This document shows, piece after piece, positions 1 to 14,334 of a stretch of DNA of 64,000 nucleotides (the first letter of the stretch is position 1; each line of letters begins with the position of its first letter). Source of the DNA: Elysia chlorotica (lineage: Eukaryota > Mollusca > Gastropoda > Plakobranchidae); contig RQTK01000216.1 of NCBI GenBank assembly GCA_003991915.1, positions 185,724 to 249,723 of the forward strand. Reading direction: 5' to 3'. The notes under the pieces are model-generated. The model saw nothing but the letters and a program-made list of their open reading frames with translations, searched no databases and was not told the origin of the DNA. The position numbers and the translations under genes were made by a program.

Positions 1-415
1 CGATATATTGCCCCGTTAACAAAGGAAGTGTGTTTTATATTTTTTTCAGAAGAATGGCAGCTGTTTTTTTCTCCATTTCTAGGTCTACTGCTAAAGGTCG
101 TATCGAACCTCCGCGTTGGCATTTATTAGCAGTAATTTTACAGAGAATGTGTCAACAGTTAGCGTTAACTCTGGTTGTTGTTAACATGTTTCTCAGGTTG
201 TCTTGACACATCGTTAAATAACATTTCAGATCATAAGCAAGCTCTTTTTTCTCTCAATGTATTTCTGTGATGTCTGATTCGATTCTGTCTATCTTTCTCA
301 CAGAGTCTCTCCCTCACTCTCTCTCCCTATCTCTACATAGTTCTCTCTCTCTTTTTATTTATTTCTCTCTTCATTATATCTTCCCTTCTATACATAATAT
401 ATTCTTGTCAAGAGA

Positions 416-580
416 CCAGTTGAGTTAATTTAACGTCCAACATCAGCACTATGATATATTTTGTGGACGGGCCACAACCTAAGCGTACATAACCTCTCAG
501 GCCACAACCAATAGGGAGCGAACTCGAACCTTTTGAGCCGATGTTCTATTCCAGGACCACCGCCCCCACCCCCACCCCCT
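416..580 (-). mobile_element. SINE copy with internal deletion
   Basis: TTTAACGTCCAACATCAGCA and TTTGTGGACGGGCC tail, then GGGAGCGAACTCGAACC and GTTCTATTCCAGGACCACCG head. Confidence 0.6.
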
Positions 581-1004
581 AATCTTGTCAAAGATGCCTT
601 AGTAACTGATCTGATGCTCTATCTATGGATCCCCCATGCTCCCTCAGGGTCCGAGGTTAATTCCTGACACTTACCATCAATCAGTAAGTAGTCTCGTGAG
701 GTAGGAGTGACAATGGGAGATCACTGTTTCAAACTTTGCGGTCCACATGACGAAATCGGATAACGTAATTGCGCCCACTTGGGCATGAGGTTTTCTGATC
801 GCTCATTGGCTCCGTAAGTCTAAGATACAGCTATGATTGGACGGGCGTGCAGATTTCCTTACATATCGTCTTCGTTTTCGCTAAGGGTTCCGTGATCCCA
901 AAGTGTCCACTGGGATTGGTACTCTGTCTGTTTGGTATTCATGGGGTGGGTGTTGTGGAGATGTCGGCTTTGTACTGAGACCTACAGGGGATTAAGGGGG
1001 CAGA

Positions 1005-1069
1005 AGGGGGGGGGGGGGGGTTTTTGGGGGATTGACAGGGGGGGGCGGGGGGGGGGGGGAGAGAAAGGA

Positions 1070-1107
<38 letters not shown>

Positions 1108-1205
1108 CAAAGAAAGAAATAAAGACATGCAAAGGTAGAACGATAGACTGAGGAAGAAGCATGGAGAGAGAGAGAGAGAGAGAGACAGAGAGAGAGAGAG
1201 ACTAA
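1005..1205. repeat. G-runs followed by (GA)n
   Basis: Several runs of 6 to 13 G (1006-1059), with G-quadruplex potential, then GA-rich repeats to 1205. Confidence 0.85.
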
Positions 1206-4129
1206 GACAGAGACCATCGGACAGATGGAGGAAGAATAAGGGAGTTGACAGAATAAGGAGAGACAGATAAACAGGCAAAGATGTGCGAATGAACTAATAA
1301 ATATAGGAAGAAAATTATTGCAAAAGGCCAGCTAAAATGTATACATTTTTATATAATTTAAGGACTTCTTGTTAAAACGGAATGGAAAAAAAGTAGAATC
1401 TGTATAGCTACATATTGGCTAGAAGGTTATTTATGGGTATAAAGGTTGTATTTTACACTATTAGCACCCTATTGCTGAATTCAGAAGAACTGGCTTTTTT
1501 GTAGAATGTACCTAAAAACATAACGTTCCCAGTCATGTTTAACGAAGATCATACTATTTAAAATCGATAAAAAATAACAACATTGCGAAATGTCTCAATG
1601 GAAAAAAACACCGCTAAAAGGTCAAAGTCACTTTCCATTCAAGAGCAGCCAGGCAAAAGTCGCAGTCCATACCATCCTTGGGAAAAGCCAGAAATTAACG
1701 CAGCAGCTGGATTGGACAGGGGTTTCCCGAAGTCCAGGGGATTAAAAACGCGTAGGTTGTAAATGTCGGTGCGCACTTTTATTGTACTGTCTTTTTATCT
1801 CTCTTTTTCATTACTCTCATCACTTCTCTTTGTCTCTCATTCTCTATCTCTTTCAATTTTCTCTCTCCCTCTGTCTGTCTGTACTTTCTGTCTCTGTCAC
1901 CCATTAATTCTCTTTATCTCTGTGTTCATTTTTACATTCACATTATTCCCAGATATCTTTTATTACGATTTTTTCTTATTCTTATTTATCTCCCTGCCTT
2001 TTTTGTTACTGTTGATTTGTCACACTCTGAGTCTGACCAAAACGCACGGTACTCGGTGGTGATAAGGCAAGTCTCTAGATCAGAATCATTTAAATGCTGT
2101 ATGGGAGATCCTTATTATATTTCACAGTGTCTTTATTTAACTTACCGAAACAGTGAAATAATCACACTCATTTTCCGAGTGATTGTTCCTTTATACTGTG
2201 TTTGTACATTTTATGTTGATTTGATTTTTCCATCCACTAACTGATACATTCTTTGATCTTTTACACATCATATCATTTATACTCGTTCATCGATGTATGT
2301 TCTCCATTGCTTCACGCTTTTTAAGGCAGGTACAAAAACATTGATAATAATGATTTACCATCACAAGCAGTTGCTGGTGACAACATGGTAGCAGCCTGTA
2401 GTCAAATTAGCGTTGATAAATGTAAAAGCTGGCACTGTAGTCCTATCCCCCCCTATATCCTTGGCCTGACCTGCGCAAATATTATTCGAGGTAATTGAAA
2501 CTGAAAGAATATTGGGTTCTGAAAGATAAATCTTGTTCAACGCAAACTGATTTCAAACTACGTGATAGGGATCTGTTCGATTTTTTTTCGTTAACCTAAA
2601 GTTTTGAAATATAAATTAGCAAATATTACATAGATTATAGATTTAATAGTCTTTTAAGCTTTTGTTTCAATTTGAATAAGAACCGCGTAATGTCCATAAC
2701 AAAAACTTTGGACCTATATCTGTTTTCATCAAATCTGTATCCATATCATTATTTAAACCCGTCATGTGTCATTTTTTGTACACGCTTCGCTGTTTAAGTG
2801 CTAGAAGTCAAGTTCTATAACTCTGTAGAACATTGTAGTACATTGTATACCTGGGTTGGTGGATCCTCCCGTTGGTACCCCACCACTCAGGTCGACGCCT
2901 GGCAGAGTCGGGATCACATAGGGGGGAGGGGCTGTGGAAGGAAGAGAAAGAGAGAAATGGTTAGAAGGACATTTAGCAAAGATATGGTTTGGAAGTAAAC
3001 ATGGCATTGATACGTTACTAAGTCCAGATACAGACTGAAACTGGTGGCTTGTATTTTGTGTAGCATCGACCTAATTAAGCAAAAAAATACAAAAGAGTTT
3101 CATAAAGAACCCCCAGTCAAGCCGCCAACGGGCAGTCTGGGTCTGGCCTTAGGCGATATTGGGAACGAGTCTCAGCTCTTTTTTATGCTGCCAATCAGTA
3201 ACAGAGAGCAGATATCAAGAGCTCTGTCTAAGCCGTTCAAATAATACTGATATGTCCCCACCCCATTTCCCCCAAACCAGAAAAGGATGAAATGCGAATC
3301 ATTAGTAAATATTGTTTGATTGTGGAATTGAACCAAGGACCTCCTAAATAGAGAAATCCATCGCCCTAAATCTCAATTTGTTTCCTTCCCTTCCTCTGCT
3401 GAGCGTGGAGATCACGCTTTTTAGAGAGACAACGTTGACAGTTCATGTCTACAATGGTGAGTGCTGGTTATGAAGTTAGGGGTCTTTATTAACTCTTTAG
3501 CTATAATATCCTGCGATGGTGAGTGCTGGGCGCAGCGAATTTAGTATGCGCGGTGATTTTAACTCAAGATTGCCCACCCAACCAGCCACCAAATGCAATT
3601 CAATTTTTAAAAAATTCTTATATTAACAATTATACGTGCATAAAATTATCTTTAAACGTCATCTATTGCACCTTTCCTTGAAATACGTGTGTAAAACATT
3701 TTTCGTTCCCTCCTCAGTTCCTGGCCTAGGTCTCCACGGTAACGACTAGTCATACTTCTAGATCTAGTAACTGAGCGTGTGACCCATGGGAGGAAAAGAC
3801 TTCCACCCCGTGACCACAACACATGACCGGCATAATCCCCACTCCCTTGGCGCTAATCAAAAGCGAGAGGCGATAATGGTCGACTCTATTCTATCCCACT
3901 AAAGGAGCGGGCCCATCTCTAGGCTCTATCTAGAAAGCCACTGAGCCAGGCTAATCCAAACCTTAATCCAGGCCCCTGAATAAATTTATCCCTTGGCGAC
4001 GAGGGTGTGCTATGAGAATAAGGGATCTACCAACCGTACGCAAAAAAGTTTATTTATGAAACTCTTGATACTCTATGCTTTTAATATTTTTATTAATTCA
4101 TAAACGTCATTCGCATTTACAGATTCGTT

Positions 4130-4335
4130 TTCATGTATTATTGTTCATATAAGATTAATAATACCATGACATTTATGAATTAATTTTTTTGATACATGGT
4201 TATTTGATGCATGATATTTATAAATTACTTTTTTTCATAGATTGCTGTTTGATGCACGACATTGATGAATTAAGTTTTTTGCATACATGGTTATTTGATG
4301 CATGACATTTATGAATTCATTTTTTCCATAAGGAT
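4130..4335. repeat. Tandem repeat, about 65-bp units
   Basis: Units built on ATACATGGTTATTTGATGCA, TGACATTTATGAATT and a T-rich run; about three to four copies. Confidence 0.7.
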
Positions 4336-5206
4336 TCAAGCATTGCGCTCCACGAACCTACCTTGTGTGCCAACACACCTCCTCTGTTCTTTGGTTGGTG
4401 GTTGGAGAAAGCAAACCAGGTTTAACGTGTCCTAGGTCTCAAGAAAAGAAGTTATATAAGGCAAACGGACGTCATAGTGGGGTATCCAGAATGGACAACG
4501 ACAAAACCAGTAGGGAAAAACCCGGGGGCTCGAACCACAGAACCCCCTGCGACAAAAGCCCTGCTATAACAACAGTACTACCGCACCCCATCCTTCTTTC
4601 TTTTTTGATTATCTACCAGTTATTTACTAGTTTTGTGCTCATACACTGCAGCTAATAGCGTTGTAGACAGACCCAGACTCGCCTTGCCCAGGCTAGACCT
4701 TGATGAATATCCTTTTCCCCATCTTCTGGCATCTCCTACAGGTTTATGGGACTTTTAAATCAGGTCTGAGGTCGTTATACCGTCTGTCTGTCACAAAGGA
4801 TCTTCCTTTGAAACTACTTGCTTTCCGGAGGTGAAAAAAAAAAACAACAACAAAAAAGAGAGAAGAACGGACATAGTCACTAATCTATAGCAAAAAAACA
4901 TTGAATTTACATGTGCCGACAAAGTAACCGAAATGTAGTAATGATAAAACAACAAAAAGGAAAAAATGGATAAAAATGAAAAAGAAAACATTGGATTTAC
5001 ATGTATACACTGTACATACAGGCTGGTTCGTTTCAAAGTAAAAATCAACTCATGATGAACTGCCATTAATTTTTAATCTGCTTATAATTACCTAGGGTCA
5101 TAAGTACAACAAAGCGGCAGGCGGAAAACTTACTCCTTAAGATAATATCCAAAAGAAGTAATACTACGAGTTGTAAGCTACCGCGACGTTTAATTTACAA
5201 CCCCTT

Positions 5207-5312
5207 GGGTAGAATGCACAAACGAGGCGTAGCTTACGTCTCATCGAAACAATATAAGAATAAGAAGACTTACGACGACACGTAAGCTAAGTTATGTTTG
5301 TGCATTCTACCC
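5207..5312. mobile_element. Palindromic MITE-like element, copy 1
   Basis: A 106-bp near-palindrome: GGGTAGAATGCACAAAC at the left end and its exact reverse complement at the right end, with inner arms GCGTAGCTTACGTC and ACACGTAAGCTAAG around an AT-rich loop. No coding capacity. Confidence 0.8.
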
Positions 5313-5844
5313 GCGGTGCTAAAAAAGAGGAGTCAAGAAATTAGTAGTATTATGTACCCTGCATCTGTTATGGCACAGTCTGCGTAATTAAACATTTGTA
5401 ACCATCTTATGATCAATAGTTTTCTAGTGATAGACTGACAGTACTGTACTTTACACCAGAGACCACGTTTTCACGAGATCCAAATGTCTTCTGGTTTAGT
5501 CCTTGCTCCCATATACAGTGGAATTTAAATCACCGACTTTTGACTAAGAAATCTTTACTGGCTTCATGATTTTGTCATTTCGGCCCATTATTCTTTTTAT
5601 AACGATAGAAGACGAAAATGATTATTTTTTTAATTGTGTAGTGATAGTCATATCTAGCACTGAAGGGATTCGTCAGATAATAATGATGAGGGAATAAAGA
5701 TCCCCTTGGAGGTCTAGGGGCTCGCAGGCTAGTGGAGTCAGCTCCGAGTCACAGCTTATCAGGCTTTAGTAGCGATGATAAACTAGGCCTAATGTTAAGT
5801 CTAGATCTAGCCATGCAGAAGTGAGTGTTTCCTGTGGGCTTTGT

Positions 5845-5978
5845 CTTCTCTCTCCCTCTCTCTCTCCCTCTCTCTCTCTGTGCCTCTCTCTCTCTTTCTC
5901 TGTCTCTCTCTGTCTCTCTGTCTCCCTCTCTCTCTGTGCCTCTATCTCTTTCTCTGTCTCTCTGTCTCTCTGTCTCTC

Positions 5979-6023
<45 letters not shown>

Positions 6024-6052
6024 GCCTCTCTCTCTCTCTTTCTCTCTCTCCC
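5845..6052. repeat. (TC)n-rich array with CTGT interruptions
   Basis: About 200 bp of pyrimidine on plus. All frames over it are Ser/Leu or Arg/Glu repeats. Confidence 0.9.
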
Positions 6053-6954
6053 ATACCCACTCGAAATCCCCAAATGTAATAATTAATGTACACATACACC
6101 CACACTAAAAAAGCAACAAAAAAATAAATTAATAACTAGAATGTGTTGTTTCGTTGTTTAGTAAGTAGTTTGGTGGTTAAAATAACACACCCAACAGCGA
6201 CAACTAGTCTATCACAGACCTAACTGAATTGGATGATTAATTTTCCTTAACAAAGCGACACCGGCTAAGTGCACCAAAAGATATTTCGATCACGAGTAAA
6301 AATTCTCAATCCATACCCTTAGGCCATCGAGATCTTACTTGTAATAGATTCCTGTTAAGAATAATTACAATTCTTCTTTACGTGCAATTTTCTCATTTAT
6401 CTGACTACATAACTTTGCTTAGCAGTTTAATCTTTTAATAATTATAAAGATATGAAATTTCGTTTGCTTCATATTCTTATTTCACACGAGTACGGATGAT
6501 CAAAGGAATGCCAAATCAAGAATATTAGGAAACTGTCATACCGCAAATTCGAAACCAGATCAAGGCGGCGGGGTTTACACGTTTTTTTACAACACAAGAA
6601 GAAAATGTGTTTTAAAGTTTTGAAAATGAAAATTTTGAAAAAAAAAAAAAAAAAAAAAAGTTTGCTTTTGATCTTCTTAGCTTGCGGTAGAGTGCTTGTC
6701 AATATAAATTATTTATGACTTTTTAAATTCTACAAGATTTTTTGAGGACTTATTTGTGCAGCATGCTCAGTTTTTAGAGTTTGCCTTTTACCTCTGCTCA
6801 TATAACTCTTTATCTCTTTTGTTTATCTTTTTCTCCATGCCTATTTATGGCTTTGAATTCGAAATACTTCTATTTCTTTCTCTGTATTTGTTCCTCCCTT
6901 TTTCTAACTATCTGTCTATGCTTCTCTCTATTTCCATTTTTCATTTTATCTCCC

Positions 6955-6964
6955 TTTCTTTCTT

Positions 6965-7063
<99 letters not shown>

Positions 7064-7072
7064 CTCTCTCCT
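6955..7072. repeat. (TATC)n then (TC)n
   Basis: About 13 TATC units followed by about 18 TC units. Confidence 0.9.
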
Positions 7073-7576
7073 TCTCTCTGTTTTTCCTTCCACCCTACCC
7101 AACTTAGGTTTCTATACACACTCCACTCAGTAGAGCGTTATTATTTTTTATCTGCGCTTTTTTTTACCCGTGACGTTTTTTATAGCTTCGTTAATTAGAC
7201 AGTTTACATCCTCCAATGCAAGCATCATAACGATAATTGGCATCGCAAACATTTCCATCTGTCCGACAGGTTATGTTTAACATACTGTGCCTTGTTTTTG
7301 CATCGCAGACAAGACATAAGCTCGCCTAACTTTCTTGTTCTACAACATCGAGACAAAAACTGAAAGAGCTTTTTATTCTCAGGAAGCTCACTTCAAACAT
7401 TGTTTACAGACAGCCATAAATTTTAATGTGTGAGGCGGCGACGAGAAAAAGTTAATGGGGAAAATATGCGCCTTGCGTGAGTTAAAGGAAAAACCGATCT
7501 CCTGTTGTTCGTTGAACGTGAGTTTGGTTATTACATGGATGGTGACCATTTTGTCTTCGTGTGAGTGTGTTGTTTC

Positions 7577-7579
7577 TTT

Positions 7580-7634
<55 letters not shown>
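7577..7634. repeat. (CTTT)n microsatellite
   Basis: About 14 perfect CTTT units. Confidence 0.95.
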
Positions 7635-7933
7635 ATGTCAGTATATGTTTGTAATTTGCTTTTTCTTAGGTTTTTGTTTCGTTTTTGATTGATTTGTTCG
7701 GAAGGTTGGAACCACTAAAAAAATATGAAAGTTGATTTTTTTCGCTTCCTGTTACTTCTCTAGATTCTGTTACGACTGCTTTGGTAGATGTTAGTTTGTT
7801 GCTGCAATAGTAATCATAGATGTAAATATAATATCTGAGATAAATAGGCGTGGATGAGTTTTCGACTACGCATAAAATTGATCTTAGAGATAACTATTAA
7901 CACAATGCATTCAGCTTAACATAATCATACATT

Positions 7934-8174
7934 TGAGGCAACCAGGGTGAAATAGGCACAGGTGTTAATGTAAGTTTTAAGCTAGAGCCTCAGTTTAAAC
8001 ATTTAAAAATACTATAAAGTGACTTTTTTCATTTTCAAATTGAGCTTATAACCTCTGGCTCTAGAAATGGTAGAGGTATTACTTATTCAACCCATTAAAG
8101 TGCATTTTTTACACCATGAATAACTCCAAAAGTCAGATTTCCGATATGTGCCTGACTCACCCTGGTTGCCTCAC
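7934..8174. mobile_element. Non-autonomous element with about 25-bp terminal inverted repeats
   Basis: Left end GAGGCAACCAGGGTGA then AATAGGCACA; right end TGTGCCTGACTCACCCTGGT then TGCCTC, the reverse complement apart from small changes. About 240 bp, no ORF, AT-rich centre. Typical of a MITE. Confidence 0.65.
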
Positions 8175-8289
8175 AATTGTTTTGCTGGAAGTGCGTATAG
8201 TTTTTATCAATAATACCAGAAATTCCCAATTTACTTTTAGTAAAAACAAACAAAATAGTTACCCGAAAGTGAAGTGTGTACCATAACCG

Positions 8290-8562
8290 AAAACCTGTGC
8301 TTGGTTGGTGGTTGCTTAGCGTTAAACGTTAGTACCATAAAAACTAAACTGTGGATGGGCTCCAAGTCTAACGTCTAACAATTTAACTTTCTTTCAAACA
8401 GAGACAGTGCAGGCTACCATGACTTCTGTCTTAGCTGGTCACATTATACTGACACCGGCATAAGGCATGAGCAAATAAATGTTTGCCCAATCGTGGGTTT
8501 CAAAACCAGAGACCTTCCAATTAAGAGACCAATGTTTTACCACTTGGTCCAGTTCGCTCATC
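8290..8562 (-). mobile_element. SINE copy, diverged
   Basis: GCGTTAAACG, CTGTGGATGGGCTCCAAGTC, GGTCACATTATACTGACACC, then a head with GTTTTACCACTTGGTCCAGT. Confidence 0.65.
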
Positions 8563-9112
8563 GACAAAAACTGTGCTCCATTACAATTTCTTTCTTAAGT
8601 TAAAGATTATTTTATGTAGATGGCTTGCTAATTTGACATATTTCTATCCGAACAGAAATCGTATTACCCAGCGATTAAAATTCGTATCGTTTTTAGTATA
8701 TTGGTTTCTTTGTACAAGATATGAGCTCCCTCTTCTCTCTTGGGATCATTGTTATGGTGGAGGGGTGTGTGCATAGAATTAACTTATCTTGCTCTAGATC
8801 ATGGATTATGTCAAACAAAATTAATACATTCTACACAGTAAACGAATACCAGTCCTTTTCATACATGTATGCTAGTGGTGGATACCGGAATCAAGAAAGC
8901 ATTTGCCAGATCCTGAGAAATGTAAGTGCTAGGGATATCATAGGATCAAAGAAGGATGTGTTTACTATTGCTTTGTTTTAACCAGGTTGACCTAAATGTT
9001 TATACACATAGTAACCTTTAGTCAATACAATTAGGGTGGTGTGGGGGGGGGTGTTCTTTGTGAGAAGTGAATCGCTCAACAGAATAAATGGGACGGTGAA
9101 AGCTCGAAAAGG

Positions 9113-9191
9113 AGAGAGAGAGAGAGAGTGAGGGAGATGAGAGAAAGAGAGAGGGAGAGAGAGTGAAGACATAGAGAGAGGCGAGAAAGGG

Positions 9192-9231
<40 letters not shown>

Positions 9232-9262
9232 GTGAGGGAGAGAGAGACAGATAGACAGAGAG
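9113..9262. repeat. (GA)n-rich array
   Basis: About 150 bp of purine with GAGTGAGG interruptions. Confidence 0.9.
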
Positions 9263-10620
9263 ACAGCCAGAGGCATACAGGCGGATTGAGACAGAGATAC
9301 ATCTAAATAGAGTACAAAGACAGGAAGCGCTATGCCATCTAAGGGACATAACAAGTTTTTTGTTTATCAATTACTTGTGGTTCATGTTGTGGACTAACAA
9401 AGAAAGACTGTTTCAGAAAGAGCGTACCAGAGACTCAAAAGATAACAAGGCGACATCGAATCGTTAGAGTTCAGTCTTGTTTGGTTTGAAACTGACAAGA
9501 ACAAAGATGTTTTGGGATGAGTTGTTTAGAGTTTCTTTCCAGCCCTGTAGGTTGGTACAGGTAGTTGGTATGTGTAAGGTACCGAGAAATAAACCGGAGT
9601 ACTTGCTCGACCCTATTTGACTCACGATGTTCTGCTGATTTTTCCAGGTCTAGATAAAATGGCACAAGCGCATACATGTAGTACTCGTTATTGGTCTTTC
9701 TGTGTTTTTGTTCTTTAACGTTTTGTAAGGCTTAAAGAGTACGACCAGAGACTACAGATTTAGTGAGACGTTTCACAAAAAGAGCTCATTGCTTAGATAT
9801 TGAAGGTTGAGGCTTGTTTTACAGGTCCCAAAAAATTAATGTGCTCACGTAATGTGGATTGCTTGTCACAAAAATTCTTGCATTGAATATAATTTTATTT
9901 CAAGCACTTTGACATCAAGTACTGTTTAAATAACTTTTGTCTAAGTATTTTCAAAGTATATTTCAAAAATTGTTAATTACGAACACAATAAAGAACGCCT
10001 TCTATGTCTTATGGCTATTCGTTATTTTCTTTGGACAATCAATTTATCTTAATTTTCTTCTTATAAGCTTATGTTGATGAGCTCGAAGCCCGCTATAAAC
10101 CCTTCTTTCCTTCTGTCAATATTAAAGAAAATCGTCGTGTCTAGATCTTCAAGTATTTTAAACCTGAATGCTGGGAATGTGGAAGATGAGGAAATGGGAT
10201 ATTATAAACATTCCGGAACTTTACCAATACGTGGCGCTTTACTGGTTTGTTTGTGTCTTTTTTGTGTTTTTCTCCTTTTTTTCCATAGATATTCCTTTAT
10301 ATGAAGGCGAACGTGATAAAGAACTATAGCTCAGAAGTGATATAATCCCATAACAATAGCGCTCCTACCACACAAACTTAGTCGATAAGGTCGAAAAGTC
10401 GGAACCCACAATGGGAATATTAAAGTCTGAAGGCATCGCGCGGAACTCCTAAGACTTTGTAGAATTTCAAAACCACAAACAATAACTTCAAAACCTAGAT
10501 CTATCTCTTAGATTCAACTCGACTTAGAAGATATTAGATATGAGCATTGGAAATTCCCACTGTAATGAAAACAAGACATACAAAAAACTAATTCAATTTA
10601 GAAAAAAAAAACGCATCATT

Positions 10621-10623
<3 letters not shown>

Positions 10624-10669
<46 letters not shown>
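10624..10669. repeat. (GT)n microsatellite
   Basis: About 22 GT units. Confidence 0.95.
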
Positions 10670-10671
<2 letters not shown>

Positions 10672-11163
10672 TATTTCAAAATTGCCCCATTACAGATCGG
10701 GAATGTTTATATTGCCGTTGGTATAATCTCATCTCCCGCGAATGAGAGCTAGCTGGCTGTCTGTTTTGACTTACACGCCGGCGTCTATAGTTACGACAGG
10801 TGAACCAACCTAATCTCCACGGCGCCTCTGGAAACCAATTTCTTACCTGCTTGTAGCTCGCTCAGTCCTCTTAGAAAATTTTGTCTACAGGTAAAAACTC
10901 ATCTTCTTTTGCGGCACCGATTATCTAGGAAGGATATCCAGTTTCCCAGTTTCCTCTTTTGACTGTGGATTCAGGAATGGTAAAAACAAGGCGAGAATTT
11001 CTATCCTATTTTGCTGCAGGGCAGTCTCAAATATCTCGCCTTCATCGTATTTTCCGATCCACCCGCTAACTGCAGGGTAGGAAACATTATAGGCACTGCC
11101 TTTAAGTTGCAAACCGCCTGGTTTTAGATGATTTATCCAAGTACTTTGTTGCACGTCTTGTTT

Positions 11164-11222
11164 TAAGATAATATAAGATAAGATGAGATAAGATAATCTT
11201 TATGTGTCCCTTTGAGGAAAAA
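11164..11222. repeat. (GATAA)n-like tail sequence
   Basis: AATATAAGATAAGATGAGAT then AAGATAATCTTTATGTGTCC. This shape is common at ends of animal retroelements, but no body is recognised. Confidence 0.35.
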
Positions 11223-11968
11223 TTGACTTGGACATGTTAAATGTATTTCACACATATAATTATAATAAAGTAAACATGGTTACACGAAAATTGAAAACGA
11301 TAAAATTTTTGGAGAGACTAGAATCTATACCAATTTTTGAGAAACGTGTGCACTACATTCATTAATTTCCACAATGATATCAGGGTAGAAGTCAAAGAAG
11401 TGTATCTAACAAACTAATAAAGTGCCTCTGTATTATTTTCTTTTCGTTTATTATTTTATGCACATTAATTAATCTTAATTATGAGTTAGAATAAAACATC
11501 AGACAAAACGCTAGCGACAGAATCAGCTATCAGCAAATCACTTAACCGAATTGTTCTGGATGGTTTTGTCAAAATCAAAGGATTCATGTTGTTAGTAACA
11601 TTGTATTGCTGGTTTTTATTTAACTAATCATGTTCCATGGGACTACAGATGTGTTCTTTATTTCCTAACTATATTGCCCAGTCAAATATAGATTGATAGT
11701 CCAAGTGGTTCGCAATCCTTTACCAATGCCAAAAAGGTAATGAGAATAGTAACTATAGTTACTTTTTAAAACAAAAGAGTCTGAAAAAAGACCACCAGTG
11801 TTTGACGCAGAGTCTGTATGTCTTGGAAACATTCACGGAAGGAATTAGGTTGATGTTTACGAGGCCTCAGGCTGACCACAGCGTGAGTGAGAGAGCCACC
11901 TGTGATGTCCATCTCTTGCTCCGGACTCTCAATATTTTCCTCTCAGATCAAAGAAACCTGAAGAGAGA

Positions 11969-12230
11969 GGGCAAACTAGCTCAATTGGTAGAGCGGTTGT
12001 CTTCAGATCAGAAGGTCTGCGGATCGAATCCCACGATCGGCAGATTTATTTGTCTGATATTCGTCCTGTAACTGGTTGGGTCGGTGTTGGTATAATAAGA
12101 TCGGCTGAGACAGGAGTCATGGTATCCCCGCCCTGTCTCGTGTGTGGCAGTAGACGTAAGTCTTGGGGCCTCCATCACCGTATATGACTCCCTGGAGGAA
12201 CCTAGGCGATCGAGACGTTAAACCCTATAA
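11969..12230 (+). mobile_element. SINE copy with clear tRNA-like head
   Basis: Head TAGCTCAATTGGTAGAGCGG (A box) and GCGGATCGAATCCC (B box), followed by the shared GGTTGGGTCGGTGT and CCCGCCCTGTCTCGTGTGTG core. It is not a functional tRNA gene: it continues straight into the SINE body. Confidence 0.8.
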
Positions 12231-12320
12231 AGAACTAAAACCTTATGAGAAGAAGTCAAACTGCACGCCATGGGCACTCTAGAGTCTCCTTATAATAAAT
12301 ACATTTATTGTCTAGCCCAC

Positions 12321-12515
12321 ATAGAAGAATCCCGAGTCTCAACAGTCATTATGATGCATTTTCATATTCTACGCCAATTTGTTTTGCATCAAACAATGGT
12401 TCATGTCTAGGCCGCATCATGCTCAATAGAAGAATTTCGAGTCTCTACAGTCATTTAAGATACATTTTCATATTCTACGCCAATTTCTTTTACACCAAAC
12501 AATGGTTCACATTCA
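12321..12515. repeat. Two-copy tandem repeat, about 110 bp
   Basis: AGAAGAAT..CGAGTCTC.ACAG and TTTTCATATTCTACGCCAAT both occur twice. Confidence 0.75.
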
Positions 12516-13235
12516 CTAATGGAAACTGTTGTTTATATACTCCATCCATCAACAGCTGTCCTGTTGGTATGGGAGACTTTCGATACATTTCTCTGACCGA
12601 TTTAAAATAGACTAGCAGCTACTTCATTAGTTTGAAAATGTGTCGAGAGTGGTGTACTCGGTCACAAAAAAATATGCGCTACATATTGAACACATTCTAT
12701 TCTAGACTGGACGAGTTTAACTACTTTCGTTTCTCAATAAAAAAAACAAAAACAATGGCAATTATTCGGGAGAAAAAGAGTATTGACAGGTGATGGATTA
12801 AGATAATCTCTGAACTTTAGGAACTGACCCGACGTTATTGCTTCTATCCACTTAAATTTTAATTTTAGGAGTTAATTTGAAGTTTACCTATAACTAGTGG
12901 CGTTTAATTTACACCCATTATTTCTATATTAGACAAACATTTGTACGCAGTTTGGCAATATTTATTGTATATTTATATTTCGTTTAGAATCTGTAACTGG
13001 TGTTTGATTTGGGACTTTATCCTAAAACGTGATGGAGCGGTATAATTATTAAATGTGTATAGAGTAAAAATGAGTACAGAATCTCTTCATGTGTTTTTTA
13101 ACTTGTACCACTCAAGTATTATTTTCAACTCTATTATAGAAAATATGATCGAAAGTTGTCGCAAGGTTTTGGTTTTGGTCATTTAGTTCTTTACCACTTG
13201 GCGACTTATCAAACGTGAAGGAATCAAATAGAGGA

Positions 13236-13241
13236 GAGACG

Positions 13242-13300
<59 letters not shown>
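13236..13300. repeat. (GA)n microsatellite
   Basis: Purine run of about 65 bp, mostly AG units. Confidence 0.9.
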
Positions 13301-13302
<2 letters not shown>

Positions 13303-13775
13303 GGAGAACAGTGAGAGAGACGTATGAAGAAAGAGAAATAAAATATTAATGAAGAGACTCTCAAAGACAGAGAGAACGATGGTGATAGTGAGTCTGTATG
13401 AAAAGATTAAAAAAGGGGGAGGGGTGAGTACAGGACAAGCCTGACCGGGTCACATCCGGAGTCATTCCGGGTCAGTTGAAAATGATGACCAGCACGTGAG
13501 TGAGCTCCCCTGCTTCGGGAAAATCCGTTTACAATTAACGCCCAGACTATTCTTGTCTGTCTGTCTGCCCAAAAGTCTGCTCTTTCTAGCGTGCATATAA
13601 CCCCTGCCCAGTCAGTGCCTGTGTCTGGGTTGTTTATTGAGTTCTGGGGTTCAGGCTGCTAACATGTCAAGGTGGTCGGGTGACACACACCATCTCATAA
13701 CTCTGTTTCAGTAATTAACGCCCCCTTGCCCTCCCCTCCCCTCTTCTCTGTTAATATCCTCTCTCTTTATCTCAT

Positions 13776-14150
<375 letters not shown>

Positions 14151-14334
14151 ACACAATAGTCTCTCTCAAACACTTTTCTATTATTCACTCTCTTTCTCTG
14201 CTATTTTTCCCTTTATATTATTCGTCCTTATCCCTCTTGTCTCTAACATCTTAAAAACAAAACAAAACAAACAAAAACAAGAAATGTCGCAAGTCTTCGA
14301 TTCTTACCTGGGCTCATAAGAACAATGAAATGAT

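Larger units (their letters stand above)
1..5200. other. Gene-poor stretch
   Basis: Apart from a SINE, G/GA repeats, CT-rich runs (290-400, 1794-1925) and the 65-bp tandem repeat, nothing recognisable. Short open frames at 1763-2062, 2798-2998 and 4365-4655 look random or repeat-derived. B-box-like GGATTGAACC/CTCGAACC strings at about 3330 and 4530 hint at old tRNA-type repeats. Confidence 0.5.
8563..13230. other. Gene-poor stretch
   Basis: Between the listed repeats I see no exon. A plus-strand open frame at 8721-8981 (86 codons) and a minus one at 10921-11154 match nothing I know. AT-rich with many stops. Confidence 0.5.

Noticed and set aside
8721..8981. 86-codon open frame with ordinary composition
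   Set aside because: No recognised motif, homologue, promoter or splice support; length is within chance for AT-rich DNA of this size.
11969..12045. Candidate tRNA gene
   Set aside because: A and B boxes are present, but the sequence runs on into the SINE core and an acceptor stem does not close.
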